Source: Davidsoniella eucalypti
Lineage: Eukaryota > Ascomycota > Sordariomycetes > Microascales > Ceratocystidaceae
Direction: 5' to 3'
Assembly (NCBI GenBank): GCA_004009845.1
Contig: RMBW01000006.1
Span: 434,001-498,000 of the forward strand
Length of the DNA stretch: 64,000 nucleotides
In this document: in pieces, positions 63,253 through 64,000 of the stretch
Layout: each line of letters starts with the position of its first letter
Position numbering within the stretch: the stretch's first letter is position 1
Made by a program: the position numbers and the translations under genes
The notes under the pieces: generated by a model
What the model was told of the DNA's origin: nothing
What the model saw: the letters and a program-made list of their open reading frames with translations, nothing else
The model's database searches: none

Positions 63253-63772
63253 TTGTAATAGAGATGGACTATTTGGACACCCCTAAAAGTCTGAATTGAC
63301 TATTTGGGGCGCACATTTTTTTTTCTGCCGGACTTACGAATAAAATACCTCAAAATTTTGAAAATTGAGTTTTTTGGGGGTTTTTTGAACAACAGTAAAC
63401 AAATCTTGATTATCTTTATAAACACTCATTAACAGCTTATTGACCAACTATCAACAACTTATAAATCGGATTATTGTTTTCCCAACAACGCCAGTCGAAA
63501 CGTAGAATTCTTTGTATGCTACTAGGATGCCTTCTTTTTTGCCTCAGTCTAGTCTTTTTTAGTATCAAAATTTCCTTGTATCCATGAACATGTCAGTACC
63601 TATAGTGTTTAGTCATTAACATGCATTTTACGATTTAGCAGTGTAGCTGTCTTGACGTCTTTTTGTTGGCTTCTTTAGAAAAACAAAAGCGGTGTCCCAA
63701 AACGGAGAACGGTGTAAAAGAGTGTCCTAAATAGGTTTAGCTGCGTGTCCAAGTAGTCCATCTCTTGTAATA
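63253..63772. repeat. 8-bp direct repeat (target-site duplication) flanking the MITE
   Basis: TTGTAATA occurs at 63253-63260 and again at 63765-63772, immediately outside the two terminal inverted repeats. The match is exact. Confidence 0.85.
63261..63764. mobile_element. MITE-like non-autonomous DNA transposon with TIRs and 8-bp target duplication
   Basis: The left end GAGATGGACTATTTGGACAC (63261-63280) and the reverse complement of the right end (63745-63764) agree at 19 of 20 positions. Both ends are flanked by the same 8 bases, TTGTAATA (63253-63260 and 63765-63772), a perfect target-site duplication. Inside each end, GGACAC-like words recur: TATTTGGGGCGCAC near 63292, and on the right GTGTCCCAAAAC near 63692 and GTGTCCTAAATAG near 63722. 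The 504-bp element has no open frame of note, so it must rely on a transposase elsewhere. An 8-bp duplication is typical of hAT elements, though the terminal bases are not the classical CAG or TAG, so the superfamily is tentative. The TIR difference is a C-to-T type change. Confidence 0.85.
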
Positions 63773-64000
63773 GATCACTGACTTAATTTCTAGGTGGGGA
63801 TGAGTTAGCGAGTCCTTTTCTGTTCGTTCTTCTCTAATCGCTTGGAGTGGCAGGTTGCATACATAATGGGAACCATTACTGAACGAATATCGACAGAAAT
63901 AAACCGTGATTGTGCGTGGGTTTCTATGGTTATGGAGACTATATCGTTACAGTGCATCTATACCAAGTGCGCAGGCGACGGTTTTGGAGTAGTAGTGATA

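Overview
The window is nuclear DNA from a filamentous ascomycete (Pezizomycotina). It probably belongs to the Sordariomycetes, judging mainly by the Ras C-terminus and the general gene repertoire; no species can be named from sequence alone. Supporting signs are short introns (mostly 57-175 nt, GT..AG, several with a CTAAC-type branch site), intergenic CT-rich tracts, and a set of conserved eukaryotic housekeeping proteins next to fungus-specific wall and surface proteins. I rebuilt exon structures by eye from reading frame, splice consensus and family conservation, and each gene entry lists its exons.

Layout. 1-0.9 kb: 3' part of an ABHD4/5/Cld1-type hydrolase (+), convergent with a dynamin/Mx-like GTPase (-, 1.27-3.68 kb). 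4.7-9.1 kb: a very large GPI-type cell-wall glycoprotein with Thr/Val and Ser/Gly repeats (-). 9.1-15 kb: no supported gene. 15-17.7 kb: secreted/membrane kelch protein (+). 20.6-21.5 kb: GPI11/PIG-F (+). 21.5-25.6 kb: AT-rich, gene-free. 25.6-26.95 kb: Ras GTPase (-). 27-32.8 kb: gene-free. 32.9-34.5 kb: MoCF/CinA-like protein (-) with micro-exons. 35.2-36 kb: glia maturation factor homologue (+). 36.1-37.1 kb: NBP35 Fe-S scaffold (-). 38.0-39.1 kb: deoxyhypusine hydroxylase (+). 39.3-39.9 kb: RNA polymerase I subunit A12 (-). 41.1-47.5 kb: cohesin loader SCC2 (+). 47.9-50.9 kb: UvrD-type helicase with a RecB-like nuclease tail (-). 51.6-57.9 kb: IML1/DEPDC5 (-). 60.2-61.9 kb: CDF zinc transporter (+). 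63.26-63.76 kb: a 504-bp MITE with 19/20-matching terminal inverted repeats and a perfect 8-bp target duplication.

The genes are mostly independent housekeeping functions and do not form a cluster or a single pathway. GPI11 makes the anchor that the large wall glycoprotein appears to use, and Ras and IML1 both sit in nutrient/growth signalling, but their co-location looks incidental. No CRISPR array, tRNA, rRNA or secondary-metabolite cluster was seen. The most unusual items are the helicase-nuclease fusion with a mitochondrial-like N-terminus, the MITE, the 9-nt and 18-nt micro-exons of the MoCF gene, the ATG-only first exon of the GMF gene, and a shortened zinc motif in the Pol I subunit.
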